A stretch of DNA of 64,000 nt from Ophiosphaerella korrae. Lineage: Eukaryota > Ascomycota > Dothideomycetes > Pleosporales > Phaeosphaeriaceae. Shown here piece by piece: positions 11,425 through 21,209 of the stretch (positions within the stretch are counted from its first letter, which is position 1; each line of letters opens with the position of its first letter). Location of the stretch: positions 1 through 64,000 of the forward strand of contig JALNQF010000068.1 in the NCBI GenBank assembly GCA_028456385.1. The letters run 5' to 3'. The translations under genes were made by a program, and so were the position numbers. A model generated the notes under the pieces. That model saw only the letters and a program-made list of their open reading frames with translations, was not told where the DNA came from and ran no database searches.

Positions 11425-12490
11425 CTACGAGCCGTCTACTCCATAAGTATTCGTAATCCCCATTGCATTTCCCACCTGAACCTTCAAGATGTCTGCATCG
11501 TCTATACCCCATTCCTCCACCCACTTCGCGTATTCCGCATCCAAGCTCACACTATGCAGTGTTTTCTCCCCCAACGCACACTCGGAAGGTTCTATGCTGG
11601 AAAGAAAATACCTCAAGTGTGCTTTCTGCTTCTCGACGTACTCCTTCAGCACCGACTTCCACTCATACCGCAGATACTTCGCATAGAATTTCAGCGCACG
11701 GCAGAACTTCATCACGGCCGGACTATTCACCATGTCATGCATGTCCGGCACCAATGCCCAGGAACAGCCTTCAGAACTTGGCGCATCAGCTTCAGGCCTC
11801 TTCTTTATACCAATCGTACATCATTCGATCCATACGATAGAAGTTCCCTTGCGCCACCTATGGATGTGTGATATTGTTCTCAAATGCGCTTTTTGATGTA
11901 CGGTAGAAGGAAGGAAAAGTGAGTACCGGGTGGCGGACCAGCATAAAGGGCTTCTATGAGTCGGAGAGCGTCTGGAAATACTGTTGGATTTGTTTTGAGG
12001 ACTGGTTGCGTGGGTCGCCCTTGAATGTGCAGTGTCCGTAGGTCGTGGTATATAATGTGGGACGACTAGTCGGTCGAAATAGATGGATCCCACAGCATTA
12101 CAATGTGCTCTTTAAAGATTAAAACGCCCCCCCCCCCTCCATCGTGGAGTTATGACGGCGATACACCCAATTTCTTGCTTGCAATACCGCCGTAAAAAGT
12201 ACCCCCGACGCGAGCGGCTCAGCCTGCGACGCATAAAGGTCCTCTCCATGCTCGAATGCTGTTACATAGTCTTGCAACTGATCAAATGCCTATTGGAATT
12301 TTGGAAGATATTTTTGCCTATTCGTGTCCATACTAGTTGTTTCAGAATCGCTTTCAAGCAACACGTCCATCTTGCCTGTCATGAAATATTCGCCTTGTAT
12401 AAATCGTGGCTGATGTGATAGCATGCGCGCGAGAAGGACTGACCCGGTACGAGGATGAGAGAGGAAGAGATATTTGATCGAGAGGGTGGC
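11425..12490 (-). pseudogene. P-loop sulfotransferase-like gene, decayed
   Basis: Read right to left, the frames give a coherent protein of the fungal P-loop sulfotransferase-like type. A nucleotide-binding start IKYLFLSHPRTGSVLLARML lies near 12430-12480. It is followed by a segment ending KYLPKFQ, a TAG, and AFDQLQDYVTAFEHGEDLY in the same frame. Further on come KEHIVMLWDPS, another TAG, KTNPTVFPDALRLIEALY, a one-base insertion after PPP, then VLTFPSFYRTSKSAFENN, a further TAG, RMMYDWYKEE, a second frame change, and an intact C-terminal 110 codons (11425-11754). At least three in-frame stops and two frame changes make a functional product unlikely. Some breaks could instead be introns, but no GT-AG pairs restore all of them. 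The nonsense codons fit C-to-T change at Gln codons. It lies tail to tail with the P450 at 9431-11257. Whether it once served the cluster is unknown. Confidence 0.75.
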
Positions 12491-12804
12491 TGCCGGTGAT
12501 ACCGTTTGTAGTCGTTATTTTCTGGAATATTTGGAGATTTTGATGTTGCGGTTCAGTGATCGTATATCAAGAGTGGCGGGTTAGAGGGGTTTTGATTGGC
12601 AGGGCTTGGTAATTCGTTCACCCAACACCCCGTACATGAGATCCGAGGGATCTTCAATTGGGTAGGTCACCCATAGAGGCGAGCACAGAACTTAGTTACT
12701 AGCTTACGATTCTAAAAGTGGATGGTATGTGATCCGATCTGAATGATAGTAATTCTCAAGTCAAACAATCATCATCTTTAATTGCTGCGGAAAAGGACTT
12801 TGGT
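12491..12804. other. Intergenic, no gene seen
   Basis: The gap between the decayed sulfotransferase-like gene and the stop codon of the FMO gene. It may hold the lost N-terminus or promoter of the pseudogene. Nothing specific is visible. Confidence 0.4.
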
Positions 12805-14483
12805 CTAGATACAAATTGGCAGGTCTTTCACAAAGGGCGCAGGGTCAGCACTGCCGTCATGTTGGTCAAACAAATGTATGAGCCTTTTGACGTGCTCTGT
12901 TTTTGCGACATGGAACGCTGGCGTATGGCCAGGGACGATTGGCAAACGGCTGGACGCTGCGTCTTTATTAATCCAGTCGAGCAACGACTGAACATACCTC
13001 TCTTCATCTCCTCCCAAGGAGTGGAAATCTTTATCGCCCTGTTTGAACCTCACCCATGCCTGGTAGTCCTCCCGCATCTCTGCTTCTGAAGGGAGAACTG
13101 CTCTCCCTGAGAAAACCGCTGCTACAGTGATTGCCTGGAAATCATAAAGATTCCATGTGGACACGTGATATGGGAGACCGATGAAGACGAGCGTAGGGTC
13201 AGATATGTAGAAGATGTGCTTGTAAAGATTATGAACTCGCTGGCCATCGGTCACTAGGACTGTGTCACTTGCCTCTTCCACTTGCGTATGGTCCTCATGA
13301 AGATACGGCAGGAAGGGGAAACTGAAGTGATATCCTGTGCATACAATAACGTAGTGAATATTGCATAGTAGCTGGCCGGATTGTAACGAGACCGTAAACG
13401 GTATGGGGATGTCCCCTGGTAGCTCTTTGATCTTCTCATCGCAGCTGAAGTCGCCGTTAAAAGATGCAACGGCACCGACGCGAATGCCATTCTCAGGTAG
13501 TAATTTAGCTGTAAAGTCATGCCGGCCACCGCGCGAGCTTTGGTAAATCCTTCCTGCAACGGATCCGATTTCTCGCGCGATGTCGATGGAAGAGGTGCCA
13601 GCACCAAGGAGAAGAACGTTCTGGATGGATGTCAGAAATAAGCTTTACTAGAAGATCTAAGTTTGAACTTTCCTTCCCTCGGAATTGGCCAGGTGTGCGG
13701 TAGCTTTTGCTATGCCAAATCCTATTGGGCCACGTAGTTTTCCACTCCTTCAGCCCCGGAACGTCTGGGACGCGAGGGGCATTGTAGTGGCCGGAAGCCA
13801 CTACAACAGCATCGAACTCCTAGCACAATAAGGACGTAGTTCTGTCGTTGATGGTCAAGCACGTACCCGAACTTCTGAGATAGTCGAAAAGACTTCTGAA
13901 TCCGCGGTTGGCCGGGCCATAGAATATGTTAGACGCCAGACCTTGCCTACTTTGCGAACACCGGTGACTCTAGCCCGGTATAGGGTCAAGGCGTCGACAC
14001 CCGTCGTCTTCGCCATGTTCTGGATATATTTCAGGATGACAGGGTGGCGTACAAAATCTGGCGTCCCAGGGGGGAATGTACTGACGGTTGTTTGAAGCAA
14101 GCGTGTGGAAACATTGTTCGTAAGCCCTAGGTAACAAGCGCTGTCTCGATGATGAGCATTGTCCACGCCATTATGGACATGAATCTAACCCTGGAGGAGA
14201 ATGCTCAAGATGCGGACACAAATTCGGAGGATACTCTTCACCTTTAGATGCTAATGTGGACGGAAAGTGTGGATCGATAGGAGGGCGTTCGTCGAACACC
14301 CTATTTGCTCTTCGTTAGAAGTGAAATCACATAGCGGAGGTCTGCTTACCAAATCCCTCCTGCCTCAGGGAGCCTCTCGAACAAAGTCACATCGATGCCG
14401 GCTTTGATCAGATGAGCTGCTGTGACAATACCACTCAGGCCAGCTCCGATAATGCCGATTTGAAGAGACCGCTGCTCTGCCAT
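12805..14483 (-). CDS. Flavin-dependent monooxygenase (FMO / Baeyer-Villiger-like), 493 aa
   Basis: Exons 14350-14483, 14190-14300, 13867-14140, 13673-13819 and 12805-13620 (minus) sum to exactly 494 codons. The N-terminus has the FAD dinucleotide fold LQIGIIGAGLSGIVTAAHL (about residues 7-25), followed by ERLPEAGGIW. Mid-protein VVVASGHYNAPRVPDVPG and IWHSKSYR match the FMO region around the HS..YR signature. The NADPH fold VLLLGAGTSSIDIAREI begins exon 5, and VIVCTGYHFSFPFLP is the late G/A-T-GY motif. Expected role: NADPH/O2-dependent N-, S- or Baeyer-Villiger oxidation of a pathway intermediate. Three introns are ordinary GT-AG. The fourth (13621-13672, 52 nt) must start with GA (context AAG|GAAAGT) to keep frame, and no GT donor there works. 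That is either a non-canonical intron or a splice-site mutation, so expression of a full-length product is less certain than the domain content suggests. Confidence 0.87.
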
Positions 14484-15176
14484 GGCGATACGCAATGGGT
14501 GAGACTGGAGCCATTGAGTCTGCTTTTTCTTCGAGTGTATGTATCATGCATGTCCGACTCGTATCCCCCTATGGGAAAAGAAGATAAGCTAATCTTTCGG
14601 AGCTTATTCCTGCCAGAGGCGTAGACCAAGGCTGCTTGACCAAAAATAAGCTCATGACAAGGGCTTGGTGCGACACTGGGGCACATGGTGCTGACTGATT
14701 GGCAAAGTGCTCATGGTTCGGAATCATGCTGTTGCTATTGAAGAAGAGACGAGTGTCAGTGGGACGATGGAGAGCTGGTCCGATTCCTAATTGGGCAGAC
14801 GGTGAACCCAGCCCTGAGCTAGTACTTCTAGGGTTAGCTTGTGTTGCAACAACATTCACCCTCAGCCAGGGCGCACGGGAAAACTTGCTCATTGGCATCG
14901 GGACTACCCACAGGCGGCCGACTCCCGCTCCCGATTCCGCACGGTGAAATCTAACCCGCCCACCCCGATTGTACCCCACTTCCCCAGTGACGACTGCTCG
15001 CTCTACGATGGACCCTGAACGCAAACACGCCTTACGCTACTTGGTCTCGAGTGACTTCATACGAGAATACGCACGCGGTTGGACAGAAATTACTTCACGT
15101 TCGCCCAGGGCTACCTTGGAGCTTCAAATTTCCCAAGCGACGCTTATGACAGCATCTACAGAAACATGCAGCCTTC
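14484..15176. promoter_or_regulatory. Upstream region of the FMO gene
   Basis: The FMO start is at 14483 and the next gene upstream ends at 15177, so this 690-bp gap should include the FMO promoter and the terminator of the oxygenase gene. Long overlapping frames occur on both strands here, but their residue composition is arbitrary and no domain is recognisable. Confidence 0.4.
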
Positions 15177-16125
15177 TCAGTAGAACACAAACGCTCGAAC
15201 CTCAATGCTCTGTCGCGGGATACCTGATCCCCTCGCGCCTAGATCAAAGGAGCAATGCGGGACCGCAAGCTCTTGACCCCGTTCGGAGTCGTACGCTTGG
15301 AAGATAGCAATCTCCGAATCTAGCTGGTCTGGAACCCAATACCATTTGTGGTTTGGGTTGTAATGCACCTGAAACACTTCGTTTGCGACGGTCGGGAAGA
15401 CTTCGTCGACAACGTAGAGGTCCTTTTCGCGATTGACGCTCTTCGGGTCCAGATAGGACATTGGGAAATCTCGACATGGCCCTTCGAGCGGCTTCCATAT
15501 GCTGCACGGAGAAAGTCAGCGAGAAAAATATTGGTTGATATGATCAGTTTAAACACACTTGATGACTTGGTAGCGCTGTTTAGTAACTCTCTCCTTATCC
15601 CTCCCGAAGTACTGATCTAATCTGCCATCCAACTCCGCTGCCGTGTAGTCTGATATTCGTCAGTCGGCGATGGCCTACGAAGAGAAACGTCAACTTACCG
15701 ATATGCGCTGACAGCGACGGCTGCGCCTGATCCTCATTCCTCTCTCCAACATTCCTCTGCGGGAACGATGCCGCCCGTTTCCTCAGCATCCAGTCAAAGA
15801 TAGTAACATCCTTCGCACCCAGCGCCTTGCAGAGGGAGCGATGAAGCTCCGGAAGATACACCCCTTCAATCCACTCATCATCGTCGAAATCTTCCGGCCT
15901 CATCCCGCTGCTGTTGATTGTCGCGATCTTCATTCCGTGGTCCTCGTACTTCAGGCCAGAGGTTCGTAGGTTGTGCATTTTGATCCCCTTGTATGGCTCA
16001 ATCTTGAAGTTATTCTGTGGGAACCCAGGAGGTGCGGCATAGTGGAGGATGTAGCCTTTCTCGTCAGGGGCGGTCTTTGGGTCTTTCTGGACGTATCTGA
16101 CTTCGGCTAGCAGTGTATCTGCCAT
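15177..16125 (-). CDS. CmcJ/NvfI/AsaB-type oxygenase (280 aa)
   Basis: Exons 15699-16125, 15559-15649 and 15177-15501 (minus) sum to 281 codons. Splicing restores characteristic family blocks: the N-terminal substrate lid with NLRTSGLKYEDHGMKIATI, then DVTIFDWMLRKR, HIDYTAAELDGRLDQYFG across intron 1, RYQVINIWKPLEGP across intron 2, VHYNPNHKWYWVPDQ, and the C-terminal PHCSFD followed by RQSIEVRAFVFY. The family covers fungal hydroxylase/desaturase-type enzymes (AsaB, NvfI) and CmcJ-like proteins common in specialised-metabolite clusters. It is taken to be a mononuclear-iron oxygenase family, though mechanisms vary between members. Length matches typical members (about 270-300 aa). It lies in the same orientation as the FMO, upstream of it. 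The reaction here is unknown: hydroxylation, desaturation or oxidative rearrangement are all possible. Confidence 0.85.
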
Positions 16126-17034
16126 TTTAAAGGGTTGATGCTGAGGAAGTTACTAGAGACGGGCAAGAGAAGCTCAATGGAGAACGAACTTCTAACCGAA
16201 GGAAAAGTGAACAAAGACAGCCATCTTCCATCACATGAGTTATCAATGCGTGCCCATCTTAGCAAATGCGGAAGTGAGGGGAACTAGTTCCAGACCCCGT
16301 ATCTGCATACAACAGCATGTAGATCTTGATGTCAAGCACGTGAGATATTACATCAATATGTGTGAGCATATTAGAGAGATTTACCGGCAAGTAGGACGAC
16401 TTGCTGCAGCCCTCTGCAGCTATCACAATACCTCACTGCCGAACGACGCCATTGCCAGCAATCAGCGTGCAACACCATGTTGACCTAGCTGTCATATACG
16501 ACTAGCATACATCCGAGCAGCTTTGCAAGGTTTTCTGGCAAGCAGCCATTTGACGCAGGCCACGGCATTTTCCATGACGTTCGTATTCTTGCCGCATCAT
16601 GTTGATGGTTGTTGCAGATTCTCTGACAATAGCCCGGGCTTAGGCGCCAATCACCTGTACGATGGGGTTGGATAACCCTTTGGCGTTGAGACAGGTGCAT
16701 GTTAACTGATTAAAAACCGCAGTTAATGGTCACGGCGGAGAGTGTGCGTATAGAACCCTCGCAACATGCGCAGATTGGAGCAAGAATGTCGTAACAATCG
16801 CCAACTCGTCAACGCAATCACAAGTCGACCTGCAACACTATCTACCCCTCTTTCTTCATACCCAACCCCTCCAATTACTTAACCAAGCATACGCCACCAA
16901 GAGTAGACGACCACCAACCTCGAATATAAAAACCTCCTCAAAACACCCAAATTAATCCCCCAACCCACCATCATACCACATCACCAAACACAAACACAAA
17001 CGCAACTTTCACTTCAAAACTTCAATCCACTACA
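16126..17034. promoter_or_regulatory. Divergent intergenic region with a strong-looking fungal promoter
   Basis: This lies between the oxygenase (starting at 16125, minus) and the small gene (17035, plus). The last 200 bp are pyrimidine-rich, then contain a TATA-like AATATAAAAACC near 16922, followed by a C/A-rich leader (CACCAAACACAAACAC type) directly before ATG 17035. That is the usual make-up of highly expressed fungal promoters and 5' leaders. No coding sequence is seen in 16126-16850. Confidence 0.5.
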
Positions 17035-17259
17035 ATGGCCCCAACCCAGCCCTGGAAGTCCGTCTGGCCCCCGATCCAAGAGGTCGTCGATCAAGCCAAC
17101 GTCATCCCTCAGGGTCTCTCCTCTGAGGAGGTTACTAACCAGCGTGCCTATGGCAGCCATGCCTCCAACACCAAGGGCCGCATTGTGCACCTTAAGAACT
17201 GTGAGTGCATCAAGAAACGGCGGTAAACGAAGCACGACTAACTCGGTTTTCGAACAGAA
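17035..17259 (+). CDS. Small conserved-looking protein, 55 aa; stop codon split by an intron
   Basis: The ATG at 17035 follows a C/A-rich leader. The frame codes for 55 residues starting MAPTQPWKSVWPPIQEVVDQ and ending KGRIVHLKN at 17199. A textbook intron follows (17201-17257; donor GTGAGT, branch-like CTAAC, acceptor ACAG). Splicing joins the T at 17200 to AA at 17258-17259, making TAA, so the stop codon itself spans the intron. Without splicing the frame would run eight codons further and end CECIKKRR. There is no signal peptide or membrane segment. The protein is polar, with a Trp/Pro-rich N-terminus. I do not recognise a family. The strong promoter suggests real expression. Its relation to the cluster is unclear. 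Confidence 0.6.
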
Positions 17260-17814
17260 ATCTATTGCTGTTACTGAGTGGCGATGAGGGTTGACGGGGG
17301 AGGCGGTGATGGTGATGGACATGGGACGGCTTGCAACTCTAGGATTCGAGAGCTGGTCAATATTGTTTCTGCCTGGGTGCGGCCATCAATGGCGGCGGGC
17401 ATGGGACAGCTTTGCTATGTTGAATTTGAGAGCTAATCGGCATCAATCAATGCTTGAATCCGGTCGTCTATACCCGTTTCTCTAAACCAATTTATGCAGT
17501 GAATGCAAGCTAAAATCAGTGCGTTATTGGCGATTTCGTTACCCATGAGTAGCTACAGGGTCACATCATTGAATGCGACATTCCTGGGGCCTGAACGGAC
17601 GGGTCAAGCTGCGAACGCTATCTCGATGAACAATGTCAATTCTCTAGTTGCAGAGTTAGGGTGCCGCTTTCATTGTTTGACTCTGTAAGCTTGCCTTTCC
17701 CTGATCTCTAACCGACCTAAATTCACTCAATGCTACCTCACTTGCTGCGTGTCCTCTAGGCACAAAGAAAGCAAGAGCAATTCGGATTCCGAAAATGATG
17801 AATTCACATCCGCA
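17260..17814. other. Intergenic, convergent gap
   Basis: This separates the small plus-strand gene from the stop of the amidase-methyltransferase gene. It probably contains both terminators. Short frames are present but nothing is supported. Confidence 0.4.
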
Positions 17815-20694
17815 CTACTTTCCTACTCGCCTCCCCACAAACTTAACCTCAATATCCCACGTCCGCACCGGCTTACCCAGCGTCCTAAGCCTAAGCGTCT
17901 CCTTCCACTCGGGCGCCTCAACATCCACCTCCCACTTCCCCAACCCTTCACAAGCCATTTGAAACAACCCCTTAAATGACACATCGTTATGCCGATACGT
18001 AGATTGCTGCTCCCCTTTAAACGTAAAAATATACTCGCCTGGCGATGAATAGCCCATGAAGCGACCAGCAATCAGCGGATTAGGGGATTTGCTGAGCAGC
18101 TTAAGCATGGTTTGGAGAGCGGTGAGTTGTCTGTCCCAGGAGAAAAGGTGGAGGAGGTTCGAGTTCCAGATGATGTCTATTTTGCTGGCTAGGCTGGAGA
18201 TTGGTGAGTCGGCGGCGAAGAGATCTGCGGGTATGAAAGTTGCGCAGAAGGCGTTTTTATCGCGGAAGAGATCGTATCCGATGTCGAAGAATTCACTGTA
18301 GAGGTCTGTGCCGTAAAGATTTTCGGACGGTGCGCCGTCTGCTGTCTAAGTGATTGTTAATGAATGAATGGGGAGCATGGTAGGAGGTGAGGGGGCTATT
18401 AACCAACTGCCGAAGTTCTTGTCCAATACAACATCCAACATCAAGAAGTCGTTGTCCTCTGGAGAGGCGATCTCTAATCTCCTGGTAAGCTCGTGACTTG
18501 ACAAGTTGGATGTCCAAGAAGCGGTAATGTCCAAGGCATGGGTACGGAAACTACTGAATCATGAGCCATCGATGTTGAGTGGATCACCATTCAACACACC
18601 GTTTCCAAAGCTCGAGCTCGCTGCACCAAAATATCAGTATGGAATTTATGTATGCGTCAGGTGATGTCCACTCACAACCTGGTTGATATGCGACATTATT
18701 TCACTGGATGGTATCCTACCATAGTCTTCTAGCAAGCGCTGCGCCCCCGCGGGAGCCTCAATAAGTTCCGTGTTCTGAATCCATTGAAGAGACATCTCAG
18801 GAAGCTGACTAGCCTCGCACTTTGCAGTATTTGCCAGGACGTCCCTGATCTCCGTCTTCGGCTGGATAAGCGGCTTGATCTTCTCTCTCGTCTTCGTCAT
18901 CTGCTCAAAGGCGTATGCATACCCAATGAGTTTCTCCTCAGACCACTTGGCTCCAAGAAACGATATTCCGAATCTATAGAGGAATTAGCTTGGCGCTATG
19001 TATCGTCAATGGAACATCACTCACGGGAAATTGGGTCCCATCTTGATCAAATTACCTCGCGGATTTCTCTCCACCATGGTATCTTTCGGATACGCACCCA
19101 GCGGCACCGTGACGATTGGCGTTCCCACCATCGCCGCCCACCTAGGCGCGAATGCCGTCGGCAACACGACCGCATCTAGATCGTACTTCCTCAGCGTCCC
19201 AAGCAAGCCACCTTCTTCGCCATAGCGCAAAACTCGATTATATTCCTCCTGAAACTTCGGACTCGTATTGTCCCAGCCTTGAGCTAAGATTCTATCCCAT
19301 TCAGCAGTGTCGCGGTCCGGATACTGCTCTCTCGGGTCTGATCGTGTGAAAGCTCGAAGGTCTTCAAGGCTTTTGATAGAGTTGGGATTGTGGCTGAGTT
19401 CTTTGAAATAAGAGGCGATGTTGACGATGAAGTCTGCTCTTGCAGCAGGCGAACCTCCTAGCTTGGTTGACCCGAGACCTTCGAGATACTCGGCGGCGGC
19501 AGGAAAGTCTGTATTGTGGATGATGGTCGCTCCAGCGCTTCGAATCTTCTCTACGGCTGTGTTGAAAGCATCGACCTGAAATTGGGTTGTTTTATCCCGA
19601 TATAGGGCTATGGTATTGTCTGCAATGCCGAGGCGGGCGCCCTTCAATGCATTTTGTGTGCAGGCCGATAGGTAATTGGGGATGGCGCCCTGTTTAGGGA
19701 ATTCGTTTGTGTATTTGTCAACGGGGTCAACGCCAGCGATGGCTTGAAGGACAATGGCTGCATCTTTGACAGTCCTTGCGATAGGGCCTACGGTGTCCTG
19801 GTGTTCTGAAACGGGAATGACGAGATATCGTGAAGTAAGTCCAACTGTGGGCTTGATACCAACGACGTTGCTGCGACCAACTGGGCATGTTATAGAACCA
19901 TCGGTCTGTGTGATAATCAGCTTTCCGGGTCCAGATTCTACATGGACAGGGCTCTTTACCTCCACTCCGAGAGAAACGGCAGCTAAAGCGATGGCGCTTG
20001 CCACCGCGCTACCACTTGAGCTTCCACATACATCTTGCTGCTCGACGTAGGCTCCGTAAACTTGGCCACCGTGAGCCGACCACCCATTACTCGAATTTCC
20101 GGATCGAGCATTGGACCATTGACTGAGATTTGCTTTTCCAAGAATGATCGCTCCTGCTTCTCGGAGCTTTTGGACTACGGTTGCATCCCTAGCTACTTTG
20201 GCACCGAGAAGAGCATAGCTACCGGCTTTACTGCATCAGCTTTCTGCACCGATCTTAGATCATGATCCGGGGCCTCACCGGTGTTGTTCATCCGGTCATA
20301 AGTTGCAATAGTGTTCTTAAGTAAGACAGGAATTCCGTGCAGAAGACCGACGCTGTAATTGTCAAGAAAAGTACATTTAAGAAAGTAATGTGACGGACTC
20401 TGAAGTTGGTTTTCCTCTTCTTTCATCATCTTTCTCAGCTGCAATCTTCAAAGCTTCAGGGTTGATCTCTGTCACAGCATGGAGCTGTTCATTGACTTCA
20501 TTGATACGAGCAATGTATGCCTTGGTCAGTGAGCGACACAGTACTCATGCTGCGACTTTGGGGCTCCGTACATTTACTAGATCCACACTCGTGAAAAGGT
20601 TGTTTACGAGACACTCATGGAGCTGCTCAATTGTTGCGTCCAGTAATGGAGGGGTCTGTGGGCGATGGCCACTGTCGTCAGACGCATTGCCCAT
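17815..20694 (-). CDS. Amidase-methyltransferase fusion (predicted 818 aa, 9 exons)
   Basis: Exons (minus): 20578-20694, 20399-20520, 20279-20352, 19960-20225, 19025-19905, 18676-18973, 18600-18620, 18404-18550, 17815-18345. They sum to exactly 819 codons, all with GT-AG introns. Residues 1 to about 532 are an amidase-signature enzyme: HGIPVLLKNTIATYD (Lys92), CGSSSGSAVASAIAL (cis-Ser about 174), ETDGSITCP (nucleophile Ser197) and the C-terminal FGISFLGAKWSEEKLIGYAY. The catalytic Lys-Ser-Ser set is complete. The frame then continues with no stop into a class I SAM methyltransferase: QRLLEDYGRIPSSEI, PYPCLGHYRFLDI, motif I RLLDVGCCIGQEL (about 627-639), GTDLYSEFFDIGYDLF and IIWNSNLLHLFSWDRQ. 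This half resembles fungal cluster methyltransferases. A separate methyltransferase could start at Met547 (18795; 272 aa, family-like length), but then the amidase would have no stop of its own. Exon 7 is only 21 nt. A fusion is the simplest reading. Confidence 0.8.
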
Positions 20695-21209
20695 CGTTTT
20701 CCACAATGATCAATCTATGTAGAGCTCAGTGTTGGCAAATAATGACAGTAAGGACTTTCATATCTGAGCTCCTTAAGTCTTTGGAAGACCACTAAACGTT
20801 CAAGGCTACACCCGGGAACGCAGTCGTTGCGAAACACCATATCGGGCTGTCGGTGCAAGCACCAGACGCCATCGCTTGTGACAACCGTATATTCGGGAAT
20901 TTAGCTAAAATGATTAGCGTTCGTGCATGTTACTTCAATTCGGCACGGGAAAAGCCCTGCAGTTGGAGCAAGAATGAGCAGAATATGCAGGGTAAAGCGA
21001 GTCAATCAAATATCATCCGTGACTGGGCGTGCATCCGGCAACCGTGCCGTCAGGCCACAATCAAAAAATTATTATTCCACAATTGGCTTAGATCGGGAAT
21101 CCGCGGTGCTGGCTATCCTCTGAGATCCTCTACAAACGTAGTGTACGAAAAACTCTGGTTTCATTCACATCCGTCCTCTGATCCATGGAGCAACCCGGCT
21201 TCCGTCAAT
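20695..21209. promoter_or_regulatory. Divergent promoter region between amidase-methyltransferase and third P450
   Basis: These genes start back to back (20694 minus, 21210 plus), so both promoters should lie in these 515 bp. The P450 frame is open back to 20853 without an earlier convincing start. No specific operator was recognised. Confidence 0.4.

Noticed and set aside
11254..11871. 205-codon plus-strand open frame
   Set aside because: It overlaps the sulfotransferase-like relic on the other strand, whose frames show coherent homology.
14569..15024. 151-codon minus-strand open frame
   Set aside because: No domain, arbitrary composition, and it lies in the intergenic gap between two well-defined genes with overlapping frames on the other strand.
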